From Staphylococcus pettenkoferi (lineage in GTDB: Bacteria > Bacillota > Bacilli > Staphylococcales > Staphylococcaceae), in the NCBI RefSeq assembly GCF_002902685.1, contig NZ_PPRN01000036.1:1-64000 (forward strand): a DNA stretch of 64,000 nt, written 5' to 3'. The notes under the pieces were generated by a model. That model was not told where the DNA came from. It saw nothing but the letters and a program-made list of their open reading frames with translations, and searched no databases. The first letter of the stretch is position 1; the number at the start of each line of letters is the position of its first letter. Both the position numbers and the translations under genes were made by a program. Positions 7,418-17,212 of this stretch are shown one piece after another.

Positions 7418-9370
7418 CTACTTCAGAAAGTGGTCATGCATAAGCTCCTTCAACGTATCAATCTCATCTTGAATCCGCGCACCCGTATTCGTATCACGAA
7501 TCTTCTTACGCTCCAACTCCTTATCAACCACACGACGGATAGACACCTCATCCGTACCATTCTTCAGCACATTCTCCTTCGAATTAAACTCCTGATGCGC
7601 AACCAACTGCATACCATACGAATTAAACAACAACGTATAGCCCGCAATACCCGTCGTCGACTGATACGCCTTCGAGAAGCCACCATCAATAACAATCATT
7701 TTACCATTCGCCTTAATCGGATCCTCACCCTTAATCTCCTTCACCGGCGTATGACCATTGATAATGTGACCTTGCTCCGGATCCAAGCCAAAGTCTTTCA
7801 ACATCTTCTTACACATATCCACGTCTTCACGTAAATGATAATACGGATTCTTCTCCTCTTTATGAGACGCTTTGTCCTCGATAAAGTAACGTTCAAACGT
7901 CGTCATCGCACGCTTACCAAAGAGAGAAGAGTATTTACCCGTCCAGAGATACCAAACGAGATCTGTCGCGAGATCATCGCCAACTTCTTTGTGATCAAAA
8001 GCATAGCGTACATAAGACTCGAAAGTATCAAGCAAGTCACGTCCGTGATGTTCCACACCATCAATAGACATGCTTTCCATCTCACCATCTTCATCTACTG
8101 GAATACAACCATGAATGAGTAAGTTGCCATTATATGGTAGGTAAAGTGTACCTTTCTGCATTAAGAATGACATATGGCGCTTCAATTTCTCAGATTGTTG
8201 GACGGATAATAATAATTTATCAATGACATCTTGTTCTTCTTCTGTTAAACGTGTCGGATCTTGAGGATCGACAGTTTGGAAACACGTATTTTTTAAATCG
8301 TACGTCTTACCATAAATTGTAATCTTATGCGTATCGTAATTAACTTTTTCCAATACTAAACGTTCTTCCATATCGAAAGAAGGGCGACGTTTAATAATCG
8401 GCGCTTCTAACTTAAATTGAATAATTGAAATCGCTTGTTGAATACGAGTCATTTGCGCTTTTTCATATTCAGAAAGGTAATCCGCGTTCTTAGGTCGGAA
8501 AGGCGGATTTGTCCCATCGTAGTATTTTTCAGCTAAAGTCAATAAAGGACGTATATTTATACCGTAAGCGTCTTCGATAATGTCAAGGTTGTCGTAACGT
8601 GCACAAATACGAAGTAGATTGGCGAGACAAACTTTCGAGCCAGCATATGCACCAATCCAGAGCACATCGTGGTTACCCCACTGGATATCTACGGACGGAT
8701 AATTAATGAGTGTTTCCATTATCTTGTCTGGCTCTGGGCCACGGTCATAGATATCGCCTACGACGTGAAGGTGGTTCACAACGAGGTGTTGCACCGTAAA
8801 GGATAAGCCGATAATCAAGTCATCTGATTGTTCAAGTTCGATAATTTGATCCATCAATGTATCATAATATGAAGACTTGTTATTGTATTTATTACTGCGA
8901 TATAGCAGCTCTTCGACGATAAAGACGAAATTCTCCGGTAAAGTCTTACGAAGTTTCGTACGTGTATATTTCGAAGAGGCGAAAGTGACGAATGTGATGA
9001 GGTTATGTATAGTAGAGCGATACCATTCGTTTAAATCTTCTTTATGTTTAAATTCGTTCTTGATGAGTTTCAATTTCTCTTGAGGATAGTACACAAGCGC
9101 TGCAAACTCATTGATTTCTTCTTCGGTCAGATCATCATCAAAGATATCATGAATCTTACGCTTTACATTACCTGAGCCGTTACGTAACACGTGTTGGAAC
9201 GCTTGATACTCACCGTGAATATCACTGACAAAGTGCTCCGTGCCCTTTGGTAATTCCATGATGGATTCTAGATTAATGATTTCTGTCGCAAGTTCTTCTT
9301 TATTGTCGTATTGCTTTGCGAGCAGGTTAAGATAACGCTGCTTGAAACTCTTTTCTTCAGTTCGAGACAT
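7418..9370 (-). CDS. fbp: Fructose-1,6-bisphosphatase, class III
   Basis: A 650-residue class III FBPase, the Firmicutes-type gluconeogenic enzyme that hydrolyses fructose 1,6-bisphosphate to fructose 6-phosphate. Metallophosphatase motifs are present in order: [10 protein letters not shown] (49-58), [11 protein letters not shown] near 200, [12 protein letters not shown] near 232, and [15 protein letters not shown] with [11 protein letters not shown] in the C-terminal part. Length equals the family norm. GGGGTGA precedes the ATG. A cre-like box lies about 65 bases upstream (9432-9445), suggesting CcpA repression on glucose. The last roughly 130 codons end mostly in G or T on the coding strand, unlike the rest of the gene, and this part adjoins the B3 array. 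Confidence 0.95.
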   Translation of the reverse strand: MSRTEEKSFKQRYLNLLAKQYDNKEELATEIINLESIMELPKGTEHFVSDIHGEYQAFQHVLRNGSGNVKRKIHDIFDDDLTEEEINEFAALVYYPQEKLKLIKNEFKHKEDLNEWYRSTIHNLITFVTFASSKYTRTKLRKTLPENFVFIVEELLYRSNKYNNKSSYYDTLMDQIIELEQSDDLIIGLSFTVQHLVVNHLHVVGDIYDRGPEPDKIMETLINYPSVDIQWGNHDVLWIGAYAGSKVCLANLLRICARYDNLDIIEDAYGINIRPLLTLAEKYYDGTNPPFRPKNADYLSEYEKAQMTRIQQAISIIQFKLEAPIIKRRPSFDMEERLVLEKVNYDTHKITIYGKTYDLKNTCFQTVDPQDPTRLTEEEQDVIDKLLLSVQQSEKLKRHMSFLMQKGTLYLPYNGNLLIHGCIPVDEDGEMESMSIDGVEHHGRDLLDTFESYVRYAFDHKEVGDDLATDLVWYLWTGKYSSLFGKRAMTTFERYFIEDKASHKEEKNPYYHLREDVDMCKKMLKDFGLDPEQGHIINGHTPVKEIKGEDPIKANGKMIVIDGGFSKAYQSTTGIAGYTLLFNSYGMQLVAHQEFNSKENVLKNGTDEVSIRRVVDKELERKKIRDTNTGARIQDEIDTLKELMHDHFLK

Positions 9371-9431
9371 CTCTATTTCGTCACCCCTATAAGATTTAGT
9401 TCAATCATTTTACTATTATTTTAACATGTGA

Positions 9432-9445
9432 GTTAAACGCTTACA
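9432..9445. promoter_or_regulatory. Imperfect cre box between fbp and putP
   Basis: GTTAAACGCTTACA matches the CcpA operator consensus except for the first two bases. It lies 62 bases upstream of fbp and 420 bases upstream of putP, so fbp is the likelier target. Confidence 0.4.
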
Positions 9446-9815
9446 TCCTTTTATTACTTATTGCATAAAAATACATAATAGCTTTTATTATTAAATGATG
9501 TTTCTTCGAGCTCTTTGGTTAAAATAACTAAAAGTCGATAATGATAGCACTTCAACGCGATAAATGAATAAAACGTTAGTGTGTTATAATGTAACTAAAA
9601 TATAGTATAATCGTGTATGAACCACATTATTCATTCTTTTTATTCAAGAAATGCATACGAAATAGTGTAAAATCTTGTTAAATTGTAATATTACTATAAT
9701 TTTTAGAATCGCTATAAACGTTGAATATCAAGGGTTATAGAAGTTTTTGAGTGGTAAAAAGAGACTAAATGACACAATCTTGTAAAAAAGTCCTTTAAAA
9801 TTCTCGATAGTTTTG
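9446..9815. other. Divergent intergenic region without gene
   Basis: An A/T-rich spacer between the divergent fbp and putP genes. It has several TATAAT-like words (for example around 9587 and 9605) but no reading frame with a ribosome site and no clear hairpin. Confidence 0.4.
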
Positions 9816-9821
9816 TATAAT
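9816..9821 (+). promoter_or_regulatory. putP -10 box
   Basis: A consensus TATAAT lies 42 bases before the putP start; the -35 region is poor (TTTAAA-like), which suggests an activator or weak basal activity. Confidence 0.45.
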
Positions 9822-9862
9822 AAATGCATGTAACAAAATTCTACATAGAGGGAGTGCAGATT

Positions 9863-11404
9863 ATGTTTCAATTGGGGGCAACACTATCGCAACAAGTGAA
9901 TCCTGATTGGCGAACATATATCATGTTAGCTGCTTACTTCATCATCTTGCTTGGTATTGGGTATTATGGGTACAAGCAAGCGACGAGCAACGTAAGTGAA
10001 TACATGCTCGGTGGACGAAGTATTGGTCCGTACGTCACAGCGTTATCAGCTGGTGCCGCGGACATGAGTGGTTGGATGATTATGGGCTTGCCAGGAGAGG
10101 TTTACACAACAGGATTATCAGCAGCCTGGTTAGCAATTGGGTTAACACTTGGTGCATATTTAAATTACTTTATCGTAGCACCACGTCTCAGAGTCTACAC
10201 AGAGAAAGCTGGCGACGCAATCACGCTACCAGATTTCTTTAGAAACCGATTAGATGATAAATCAAATGTTATCAAGATTATTTCAGGTGCCATCATTGTA
10301 GTATTCTTTACACTTTATACACATTCAGGAATGGTATCCGGAGGTAAACTCTTCGATAGTGCATTTGGATTGAATTATCATTTCGGCCTCATCCTAGTAA
10401 CAGTCATCGTTATCGCATATACATTCTTTGGAGGATATCTTGCCGTATCATTAACGGACTTCTTCCAAGGTGTCATTATGATTATTGCGATGGTCATGGT
10501 ACCGATTGTCGCAATGTTACAACTCAGCGGTTTAGATACATTATCTCAAGCGGCTGATCTCAAACCGACGAACTTAGACATTCTAAAAGGGACATCTGTA
10601 GTAGGAATCATCTCGTTCTTTGCATGGGGGCTCGGCTACTTCGGTCAACCTCACATCATCGTACGATTTATGTCTATTACACATGTTAGAAAGTTAAAGA
10701 CTGCACGTCGCTTCGGTATTAGCTGGATGGCGATCAGTTTAATTGGTGCAGTATTCGTAGGTCTTACAGGTATCGTCTTCGTCCGTGACCAAGGCGTTAC
10801 ATTGAAAGACCCAGAAACATTATTTATCTTAATGGGACAAATCTTGTTCCATCCATTAGTTGGAGGATTCTTACTCGCAGCCATCTTAGCTGCAATCATG
10901 AGTACGATCTCATCTCAATTACTTGTAACATCAAGTTCATTAACAGAAGACTTCTACAAGCTATTTAGAGGTGAGGAAGCAGCGAAGAAACGTCAGAAAG
11001 AGTTCGTTCTTGTTGGACGTCTTTCAGTTGTGGTCGTTTCTATCGTCGCAATTCTTATCGCATGGCATCCAAACGATACGATCCTGAACCTCGTAGGTAA
11101 TGCTTGGGCCGGATTCGGTGCAGCATTTGGTCCGCTCGTGATCCTGTCACTATACTGGAAAGGTTTAAGCCGCACAGGTGCAGTGAGTGGTATGCTCGTA
11201 GGTGCGATCGTCGTTATTCTATGGATTGTCTTTATTAAACCGATGGGAGATTACAACGACTTCTTTAACTTGTACGAAATCATTCCAGGTTTTATCGCAA
11301 GTTGGGTTGTGACTTATGTAGTTAGTAAAATGACGCGTAAGCCAAACCACGATGTAGAACAAGAAATTGAAGATGTAAAATCTACATTGAAAGAAGTTAA
11401 ATAA
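9863..11404 (+). CDS. putP: Sodium/proline symporter
   Basis: A 513-residue SSS-family transporter importing L-proline with Na+, in the plasma membrane with about 13 spans. Diagnostic blocks are [34 protein letters not shown] (the LeuT-fold substrate and Na+ region), GMVSGGKLF and the [17 protein letters not shown] motif of TM8 that holds the Na+ site. The start at 9863 follows GAGGGAG with 8-base spacing; an upstream ATG at 9824 has no ribosome site and would begin almost at the -10 box. Ends before a strong terminator. Proline uptake serves both nutrition and osmoprotection, which suits the ion and osmolyte genes elsewhere in the window. Confidence 0.95.
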   Translation: MFQLGATLSQQVNPDWRTYIMLAAYFIILLGIGYYGYKQATSNVSEYMLGGRSIGPYVTALSAGAADMSGWMIMGLPGEVYTTGLSAAWLAIGLTLGAYLNYFIVAPRLRVYTEKAGDAITLPDFFRNRLDDKSNVIKIISGAIIVVFFTLYTHSGMVSGGKLFDSAFGLNYHFGLILVTVIVIAYTFFGGYLAVSLTDFFQGVIMIIAMVMVPIVAMLQLSGLDTLSQAADLKPTNLDILKGTSVVGIISFFAWGLGYFGQPHIIVRFMSITHVRKLKTARRFGISWMAISLIGAVFVGLTGIVFVRDQGVTLKDPETLFILMGQILFHPLVGGFLLAAILAAIMSTISSQLLVTSSSLTEDFYKLFRGEEAAKKRQKEFVLVGRLSVVVVSIVAILIAWHPNDTILNLVGNAWAGFGAAFGPLVILSLYWKGLSRTGAVSGMLVGAIVVILWIVFIKPMGDYNDFFNLYEIIPGFIASWVVTYVVSKMTRKPNHDVEQEIEDVKSTLKEVK

Positions 11405-11523
11405 ATTATCACTTCAAACAAAGGATATGAAATCAATAGATTGTGCTTTCATTTCTCACTGAGTTAAAAGGGGTAATAAAGTGAGAATGAAGCGGGAGAA
11501 ATTCAATATATTGTAAAATTCAC

Positions 11524-11560
11524 AGGGCTAATTCCAAAAGGGGGGAATTAGCCCTTTTTC
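11524..11560 (+). terminator. putP terminator
   Basis: AGGGCTAATTCC pairs with GGAATTAGCCCT and is followed by TTTTT. The next gene begins about 90 bases downstream. Confidence 0.9.
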
Positions 11561-11647
11561 AAAAACATGACTAAAAGACAATCAATTAATGTTATAGTAA
11601 AGAAGAAAGACGAACGAGAACAACGAAAGATGGAGGAGAACAAAGCT

Positions 11648-12502
11648 ATGCATAGGTTACTAGAAGTAAAACACCTGAACAAAGCTTTCAAGAACTCAGA
11701 GTTCGCATTACAAGACGTGAGCTTTGAAGTAGATCCAGGTGAAGTTGTTGCTTTTATCGGTAAAAACGGTTCAGGTAAATCAACAACGCTAAGCACAGCA
11801 ATTGGCAATGTGCCGAAAGACGCAGGTGAAGTGCGATTCTTCGGTCAAACCATTGAGGAAGACGATTACGAGTATAAAAATGATGTCGGCGTCGTCTTCG
11901 ATACAGTGAAATTGCCGAAGAAACTCAAAGTCGTAGATATCGAGAAGATCATGCAACAGATGTATCGCAACTGGGAGAGTGAAATCTTCTGGAAATATAT
12001 TGAAGAATTCGAACTCCCACGTAAACAGAAAGTCGAAAGTTACTCTCGAGGCATGTCGATGAAATTATCTCTCGCTATCGCACTATCTCATCACAGTCGC
12101 CTCTTATTACTCGACGAAGCGACAGCAGGCATCGACGTCTCAGGCCGTGAACAAGTGTTGGAAATACTCGAAGATTGTAAAGAACAAGGTGTCGGCATGG
12201 TTATTTCTTCACATATCGTAGAAGATCTCGAATACATCGCTGATCGTCTCATCTTCATGCGCCAAGGCCAAATCGTCCTCACAGTTTCGAAATCAGAGCT
12301 CATGGAACACTATCATATCGTCAAAGGTGATCAAGACGCTTATGCGCAAGTTCCAAGAGAACAAGTCATCGCTCAACGTGAACGCAAAGGCATAGTAGAA
12401 GCCTTAGTCAAAGGAACAGTAGAGACAGAGGGCATTACATGCGAGTCCTTACATTCTATCGATGACGCAACGAAGATATTAATGAGAGGTGAGCGAGTAT
12501 GA
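11648..12502 (+). CDS. ABC transporter ATP-binding protein, PmtA/YtrB-like
   Basis: A 284-residue ATPase. Walker A IGKNGSGKSTT is near residue 36, the signature region reads YSRGMSMKLSLA (the relaxed form seen in the PmtA/YtrB/BcrA group) and Walker B is LLLLDEATAGID. A C-terminal extension of about 80 residues follows the usual domain. The ATG at 11648 has GGAGGAG nine bases before it; the frame is open back to 11567 but without a ribosome site. The partner permease overlaps by four bases. By family it would export peptides or amphipathic toxins such as phenol-soluble modulins, or antibiotics; which is unknown. The GntR regulator usual in pmt/ytr operons is absent. Confidence 0.8.
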   Translation: MHRLLEVKHLNKAFKNSEFALQDVSFEVDPGEVVAFIGKNGSGKSTTLSTAIGNVPKDAGEVRFFGQTIEEDDYEYKNDVGVVFDTVKLPKKLKVVDIEKIMQQMYRNWESEIFWKYIEEFELPRKQKVESYSRGMSMKLSLAIALSHHSRLLLLDEATAGIDVSGREQVLEILEDCKEQGVGMVISSHIVEDLEYIADRLIFMRQGQIVLTVSKSELMEHYHIVKGDQDAYAQVPREQVIAQRERKGIVEALVKGTVETEGITCESLHSIDDATKILMRGERV

Positions 12503-13125
12503 AAGGTTTAATGATGAACCATTGGGCATTGTCAAAGAAGAGCGTATGTATTTATTTACCGATTGCCGTTGTTATCTGCGTCCTATTTAATATTGGACAA
12601 CAAGGCATGACAGGAGGCTTTCTACCATGTTATTTACTAGCCATCATCGCACTCGATAATTTGAAGAACGAGAAAGGCTCCGACTGGCCGAAACTCGCCT
12701 TAACACTACCATTAAACAGAAAGATGTACGTTCAAAGTCACTTTCTATTTTACTTATTACTAGCAGTTACCGGCGGCGTCCTCGTCTTTGTCGTGACGAG
12801 CATCTTACAAATGTCAATCATCGAAGGATTTATCGCACTCTTTATAGGCGTAGGCATTACCGCCCAACTGACACTCATGTACCCATTAATGTACAAATAC
12901 GGTAGTGAGAACTCTAACGGAATTATGATGCTCGCCATTCTACCCGTTATTTTAGTTTACATCGTTTATACCATTGTCCTAACTATCATTGCTTCAATCG
13001 GACACGACGAGCCAAACCAAATGATTATGTTCATAGGCAGCGCAATTTACTTCGTCATAAGCCTATTCGTAGCAGCTCTCATTTACTGGATCGCCGTAAA
13101 AGTATTCAAGTCCTTAGCATTTTAA
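12499..13125 (+). CDS. ABC-2 type permease, partner of the upstream ATPase
   Basis: A 208-residue membrane protein with about six hydrophobic segments and a short cytoplasmic N terminus (MKGLMMNHWALSKKS), like PmtB/YtrC-type ABC-2 permeases. Its ATG overlaps the ATPase stop (ATGA), so the two are translationally coupled and form one transporter, probably as a 2+2 complex. The C-terminal part leans to A or C at third positions, consistent with being about 400 bp from repeat B4. Substrate unknown. Confidence 0.8.
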   Translation: MKGLMMNHWALSKKSVCIYLPIAVVICVLFNIGQQGMTGGFLPCYLLAIIALDNLKNEKGSDWPKLALTLPLNRKMYVQSHFLFYLLLAVTGGVLVFVVTSILQMSIIEGFIALFIGVGITAQLTLMYPLMYKYGSENSNGIMMLAILPVILVYIVYTIVLTIIASIGHDEPNQMIMFIGSAIYFVISLFVAALIYWIAVKVFKSLAF

Positions 13126-13154
13126 TAAATGATAGCGGTAAAAATTTAGAAGAA

Positions 13155-13193
13155 CAAAAAAGGGTTCGAGAAAGCATTAAGCAGACTCGAGCC
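13155..13193. terminator. Bidirectional terminator between ABC operon and dedA
   Basis: AAGGGTTCGAG and CTCGAGCCCTT form the stem. On the minus strand six T residues follow, so it terminates read-through from the DedA gene and leaves repeat B4 inside that transcript; on the plus strand the tail is weaker. Confidence 0.7.
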
Positions 13194-13384
13194 CTTAGTT
13201 TGTGTGCGGGAAAAAATTATTAGCATTTTGAGCGAATAATCTTCCATGAGATTCTTAGGATGAGTAATTACTAATGTGTTAGAAGAAGATAGATGTAATT
13301 ATTAATCTTTAAATTCTAAGAAACTATTTTCTTTCCCGAAACAGAAAGAATCAAAGTAGATTTCTGTGATAAGTACTATATTAG

Positions 13385-13510
13385 TAGAAACACTCTAATC
13401 TCTCGAAACATCCAATTAGAACAAACCTAAATAAAACAATAGAGAGAGTAGTGTGTGATGATTGGTAATTTACTTAAAATTAAAATAAATGATGTTAAAC
13501 TACAAATACC
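13385..13510 (+). repeat. Left-flank module of B4
   Basis: GAAACACTCTAATCTCTCGAAAC, CCAATTAGAAC and AATAGAGAGAGTAGTGTGTG; the ACTCT and AGAGAGT parts can pair. Same type as the module at 60385. No gene is visible in 13194-13384 either. Confidence 0.55.
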
Positions 13511-13671
13511 TGCAATACGAGTAAAAGGTGGGAGTAGGCGAGACTCTTGAGGGATAGAAGGGCACAGCGAAAATCCATTCATAACGCGCAACAAGCGTTA
13601 TGAATTAGTTGAACGTGACCACCTGGGAAAGCGTCACCACCTCACAATACGAAGTATTGCAGATTAGTAGA
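13511..13671 (+). repeat. Class B palindromic element B4, apparent mosaic
   Basis: Ends TGCAATACGAG and AATACGAAGTATTGCA. The left half (GGTGGGAGTAGGCGAGACTC, GGGCACAGC) matches the left half of B5/B7; the right half (TGAACGTGACCACCTGGG, GCGTCACCACCTC) is identical to B3. As a result the outer arms no longer pair well. The inner stem ATTCATAACGC with GCGTTATGAAT is intact. Confidence 0.8.
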
Positions 13672-13745
13672 TAACACCACATTCTATCGAATACAAATTA
13701 GTAGCAAACCTCATATTCCATCGAACACAAATTAGCACAACACAC
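13672..13745 (+). repeat. Tandem array next to B4
   Basis: Two units of about 38 bp ending in CGAATACAAATTAGTAG and CGAACACAAATTAGCAC, between the palindrome and the end of the DedA gene. Confidence 0.65.
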
Positions 13746-13771
13746 CATCATTTTACCCAATCAAAAACCAA

Positions 13772-14380
13772 TCACGACTTACGCTTCCTTTTAACAAAAC
13801 GATAAATAATATAAATAATCACAACCGCCAACAGAACATACATCACATAAGAATACGTATGTATCCCATTCATCAACACATCCCAACTATCACTCAACAG
13901 ACTGCCAAGATAAATCAACGCAAAATTCCAAATCGTCGTCCCAATCAGAGAAAGCACCACAAACTTCACCACATTCATCCGATTGATCCCCGCCGGAATC
14001 GTAATCAACACACGCAACACCGGTACAAAACGGCACACCAAGACAGCAACCTCACCATACCGCTTAAACCAGTCATTCGCACGCGCAACATCCTTACCCT
14101 TCAACTTAATCCACTTTCCATACTTATCAACAAAACGATAAAGACGCTCCTCAGAAACCAGACGACTAATATAATATAAGACAAGCAAGCCCACAAACGA
14201 TGCAACAGTCGAGATGACAAACAGCATCGGTAAAGATAAATCTGATTTCGTCGAAAGCAATCCAGCAAACGTCAGGATAATTTCAGACGGGATGAAAGGC
14301 AAGATATTCTCCAAGAGCACGAGAATCGTAATCGCCAAATAACCCCACTTACTAATAAATTCCGTTATGATATGTTCCAT
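13772..14380 (-). CDS. DedA family membrane protein
   Basis: A 202-residue DedA/SNARE-associated (VTT) protein. Visible marks are LENILPFIPSEIILTFAG near 23-40, the RFVPVLRVLITIPAGINRM loop near 115-133 containing the family's essential arginine, and about five spans ending in a basic tail (KRKRKS). Some members (UptA/YngC type) recycle undecaprenyl phosphate across the membrane; that role is inferred, since other DedA members are of unknown function. AAGGAG lies 12 bases before the ATG. Most of the gene, [13 protein letters not shown] 3' half, is rich in A and C on the plus strand, matching the skew zone of B4. Confidence 0.85.
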   Translation of the reverse strand: MEHIITEFISKWGYLAITILVLLENILPFIPSEIILTFAGLLSTKSDLSLPMLFVISTVASFVGLLVLYYISRLVSEERLYRFVDKYGKWIKLKGKDVARANDWFKRYGEVAVLVCRFVPVLRVLITIPAGINRMNVVKFVVLSLIGTTIWNFALIYLGSLLSDSWDVLMNGIHTYSYVMYVLLAVVIIYIIYRFVKRKRKS

Positions 14381-14708
14381 AAGGCACGGTTCTCCTTTTT
14401 AAAATCCTCATTTAATAATTTGAACAGATGTTATTTTAACATAATCGGTGTTCGTATTCTTCAATTTACCCGTTTTATAACCTGAATGAGTCGGGCTCGA
14501 GACTGAAATTAAAGAAATGCGATTAGTGTATTATTTCATTAAAAATGTTATAAAAGACGCTTGTAGGCGCTTTCATTCTGTGGTAATATCAATGAAACTC
14601 TATGTGTTAGTGACATTTGTGGGGCAGCAATTCACTATAAGGGATGTTATGAAATTGCTAGAGATGACATTGACGAGAGTTTGATATTAATTGAAAGTAG
14701 GGACTATC
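14381..14708. other. Divergent intergenic region with cre-like box
   Basis: Separates the DedA gene from the MFS carrier. It contains TATAAA at 14550-14555 followed directly by a cre-like box, described separately. No other structure stands out. Confidence 0.4.
14562..14575 (+). promoter_or_regulatory. cre-like CcpA box upstream of MFS carrier
   Basis: TGTAGGCGCTTTCA differs from the cre consensus at one position (A to G at base 5). It lies just downstream of TATAAA, a repressing position, about 135 bases before the start of the carrier gene. Confidence 0.5.
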
Positions 14709-15992
14709 ATGAAAGAACGTAGCTCAAACGTACGATGGTGGTTTGCCATCGTTTTTTTCGTTATTGGAATTGTTGCCTATATGGACCGTTCTAATATTTC
14801 AGTTATTGCGCCAGATATGATGAGAGATCTCCATTTAGATAAAGGGCAATTTGGACTTCTCGCATCTTTCTTCGCAGCAGGCTATGCTTTGATGCAGGTG
14901 CCATCCGGTTATCTTGCTGAGAAGTTTGGACCACGTAAGATGTTAACTGTCACACTCGTGTGGTGGAGTGCTTTTACCATTCTGACAGGTATTGTTAAAA
15001 ATCACGGGTTAATGTATACTGTTCGTTTCCTCTTTGGTGTCGGAGAAGCGCCGATGTATCCATCGAATGCGGTATTTAACTCCTATTGGTTTGCGAAAGA
15101 TGAGAAAGGGCGCGCTTCAAGTATGTTGCTAGCAGGATCTTACTTTGGACCTGTAATCGCACCAGTCATCACAGTATCCATCGTTTCAGCATTCGGATGG
15201 CATTCCGTATTCTACATCTTTGGTGGTGTAGGTATTCTACTCGCATTACTATGGGTGATTATCGCGAAAGACTTACCGGAACAACATAAGATGGTGAACG
15301 AAGCGGAGAAACGTTTCATTCAAGCGAATCGTGACATCGTTGCAACAGAGAAATCACATGCACCTTGGTCAGCATTCTTTAAATACTTCAGTTTCTATGC
15401 GATTGCAGGGCAATATTTCGTTGTACAATTTATCATCGCATTATTCTTAATATGGTTACCAACGTATTTCACAGAACAGTATCACATCTCCTTGAAAGAC
15501 TCTGCATGGTTGTCGAGTCCACCATGGCTCGTGATGTTCTTCCTGATCTTAACAGGAGGGACAGTGTCAGATGCGTTATTGCGCATGGGTAAATCCCGTT
15601 TCGTAGCGCGTGGACTCATCGCAATTGCTGGCTTTGTCGTTTTTGCAGTTTCGCTCTTTTTAGCGATTAAGACAGACAATCTTTATGCCAACGTCGCATG
15701 GATTTCAACGTGCTTAGGCGGTATCGGTGTAACGATGGGGATGAGTTGGGCAGCAGCCACAGATCTCGGTCGTAACTTTGCCGGTTCTGTTTCAGGATGG
15801 ATGAACTTATGGGGTAACATCGGAGCAATGCTCAGTCCATTCTTAGCAGGTAAACTTGCGGATATCATCGGTTGGACGAATACTTTAGAATGTATGATTA
15901 TCCCAGTTATCTTCGCAATTATCTTGTGGTTCTTTGTGAAGCCTGACCAGCCTTTATTAATTGGTAAAAATGACTTGAAGAAAGTGAAATAA
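14709..15992 (+). CDS. MFS transporter, anion:cation symporter (ACS) type
   Basis: A 427-residue, 12-span major facilitator of the ACS family (GudP/ExuT/phthalate-like), which imports sugar acids or other organic anions with H+ or Na+. Family blocks include AYMDRSNISVIAPDMMRDL at the N terminus, GYLAEKFGPRKML in loop 2-3 and RFLFGVGEAPMYPSNAV in TM4. The ATG at 14709 is preferred to the in-frame TTG at 14691, although its ribosome site (TAGGGA) is modest. The cre-like box and the nearby gluconate genes suggest use of hexonates or hexuronates under carbon limitation; this is inference. Confidence 0.85.
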   Translation: MKERSSNVRWWFAIVFFVIGIVAYMDRSNISVIAPDMMRDLHLDKGQFGLLASFFAAGYALMQVPSGYLAEKFGPRKMLTVTLVWWSAFTILTGIVKNHGLMYTVRFLFGVGEAPMYPSNAVFNSYWFAKDEKGRASSMLLAGSYFGPVIAPVITVSIVSAFGWHSVFYIFGGVGILLALLWVIIAKDLPEQHKMVNEAEKRFIQANRDIVATEKSHAPWSAFFKYFSFYAIAGQYFVVQFIIALFLIWLPTYFTEQYHISLKDSAWLSSPPWLVMFFLILTGGTVSDALLRMGKSRFVARGLIAIAGFVVFAVSLFLAIKTDNLYANVAWISTCLGGIGVTMGMSWAAATDLGRNFAGSVSGWMNLWGNIGAMLSPFLAGKLADIIGWTNTLECMIIPVIFAIILWFFVKPDQPLLIGKNDLKKVK

Positions 15993-16000
15993 TGATAGTG

Positions 16001-16044
16001 AAGAACCCAACCGACTTAGTGATAAGTCGGTTGGGTTCTTTTTT
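16001..16044 (+). terminator. Terminator after MFS carrier
   Basis: An 18-bp perfect stem (AAGAACCCAACCGACTTA with its complement), a GTGA loop and a T run. Confidence 0.95.
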
Positions 16045-16170
16045 AGATGGATCTTTTATAAAATGGCATAGTCTCCTAAAAATATTTTTACCAGAAAAAC
16101 CCCGATGTCCCCTCGGAATTTTTTAACCCTAGTCTTAAGCACTTCGATATCTCAACGCGCCAAAAAGTTG

Positions 16171-16176
16171 TATAAT
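16171..16176 (+). promoter_or_regulatory. budA -10 box
   Basis: TATAAT lies 55 bases before the start of budA; no good -35 hexamer is seen at the usual distance. Confidence 0.4.
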
Positions 16177-16230
16177 GAAACTAAGTGAAAGTATAAGTAA
16201 GTATGTGAAAGAAATAGAAAGGGAGACAAA

Positions 16231-16935
16231 TTGGAGATGTTATATCAACACGGAACGTTAGGGACGTTGATTGCTGGCATGTTACAGGGCACGACTTCAA
16301 TCGGTGAAGTCATGAAACATGGTGATTTCGGAATCGGAACACTAGACGGTTCAGATGGTGAAGTCGTCATTCTCGATGGCCATGCGTACCATGCGAATGC
16401 GCAAGGTGAATTTAAAGCGTTGACAGGCGAGGAGCTTACGCCATTTGCTACAGTGACCGATTTCCAGACAGACGAAACGATTAATGTGCGTCATATCACA
16501 GATGCTGAGGCGTTACTCGCGCAGACGAAACGTCGAGCAGCAAGTGACAATATCTTCTTCGCTGTGAAGATGACGGGTAAATTCGAAATGATGCATGTGC
16601 GAATGATGCCGAAAGAAGAACCGCCATATCGTCGACTTAGCGAAGTGACAAAGAACCAACCAGAATTCACACGTGAACAAGTTGAAGGTACGATAGTTGG
16701 TTTCTACGCACCTCAATTATTCCACGGCATCGCTGCAGGCGGCTATCATCTTCACTTTGTAGATGACGACCATACATTTGGCGGACACGTGCTCGATTTC
16801 GAGATGAACAGTGGCACAATTGAAATTAACAATATCGACACCTTACAACAGCATTTACCAAGTAACGATGCGCAGTTTATGGGTGCAGATATTAATTATA
16901 GTAATATTTCCCAGGAAATTTCTGAAACTGAATAA
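16231..16935 (+). CDS. budA: Alpha-acetolactate decarboxylase
   Basis: A 234-residue cytosolic Zn enzyme converting 2-acetolactate to acetoin, the overflow and pH-buffering route from pyruvate. It begins LYQHGTLGTLIAGML and has the family's zinc cluster LFHGIAAGGYHLHF (His-x-His) followed by GGHVLDFEM, plus MHVRMMPKEEPPYR. Length is normal. The TTG at 16231 has GGGAG at 5-base spacing; the ATG two codons later (16237) is a real alternative and the two cannot be separated by eye. The acetolactate synthase gene often paired with it is not adjacent. Confidence 0.93.
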   Translation: MEMLYQHGTLGTLIAGMLQGTTSIGEVMKHGDFGIGTLDGSDGEVVILDGHAYHANAQGEFKALTGEELTPFATVTDFQTDETINVRHITDAEALLAQTKRRAASDNIFFAVKMTGKFEMMHVRMMPKEEPPYRRLSEVTKNQPEFTREQVEGTIVGFYAPQLFHGIAAGGYHLHFVDDDHTFGGHVLDFEMNSGTIEINNIDTLQQHLPSNDAQFMGADINYSNISQEISETE

Positions 16936-16967
16936 TAAATTACTGATAAATTGGGCTAAATGTCCAA

Positions 16968-17017
16968 GTGAGTCTTAGGGATTCAACGTCGTGTTGAGTT
17001 GCTAGCTCACTTTTTTA
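16968..17017 (+). terminator. budA terminator
   Basis: AAGTGAG pairs with CTCACTT, with an inner TTCAAC/GTTGAG stem, followed by TTTTATTTTT. Confidence 0.75.
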
Positions 17018-17212
17018 TTTTTATAGGTAAAATGAGTAGAGGATAGCGAAAAAAGTCATCTTGCTGCTCGAGTGATTTTACCATAACTATTTGTACTAGC
17101 TAATGTAGCAGTAAAATATTAAGAAATTTGAAGTGAATTGTCTCCTACCTAACTAAAAAGTGTTAGTATAGTAGGGTATGACATTGAAACATGATAATAG
17201 GAGATGAACGAT

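Noticed and set aside
7430..7834. Long plus-strand frame opposite the 3' end of fbp
   Set aside because: Shadow of fbp created by the A/C-rich skew, which removes stop codons (T-starting) from the plus strand. It has no ribosome site or motif. Similar shadows occur at 13859-14179 and 18656-19102.
11567..13125. Full phenol-soluble-modulin exporter operon (pmt)
   Set aside because: Only one ATPase and one permease are present and no GntR regulator, so I call the pair PmtAB/YtrBC-like without naming it.
17204..17212. ATG start of the FUSC gene directly abutting AGGAG, and the same pattern at 3212, 24049, 37865, 42566, 42777 and 49190
   Set aside because: Looked like a shared regulatory trick, but a start codon touching the ribosome site is not usable. 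A second in-frame start lies 8-9 bases downstream in each case, so I moved the starts instead.
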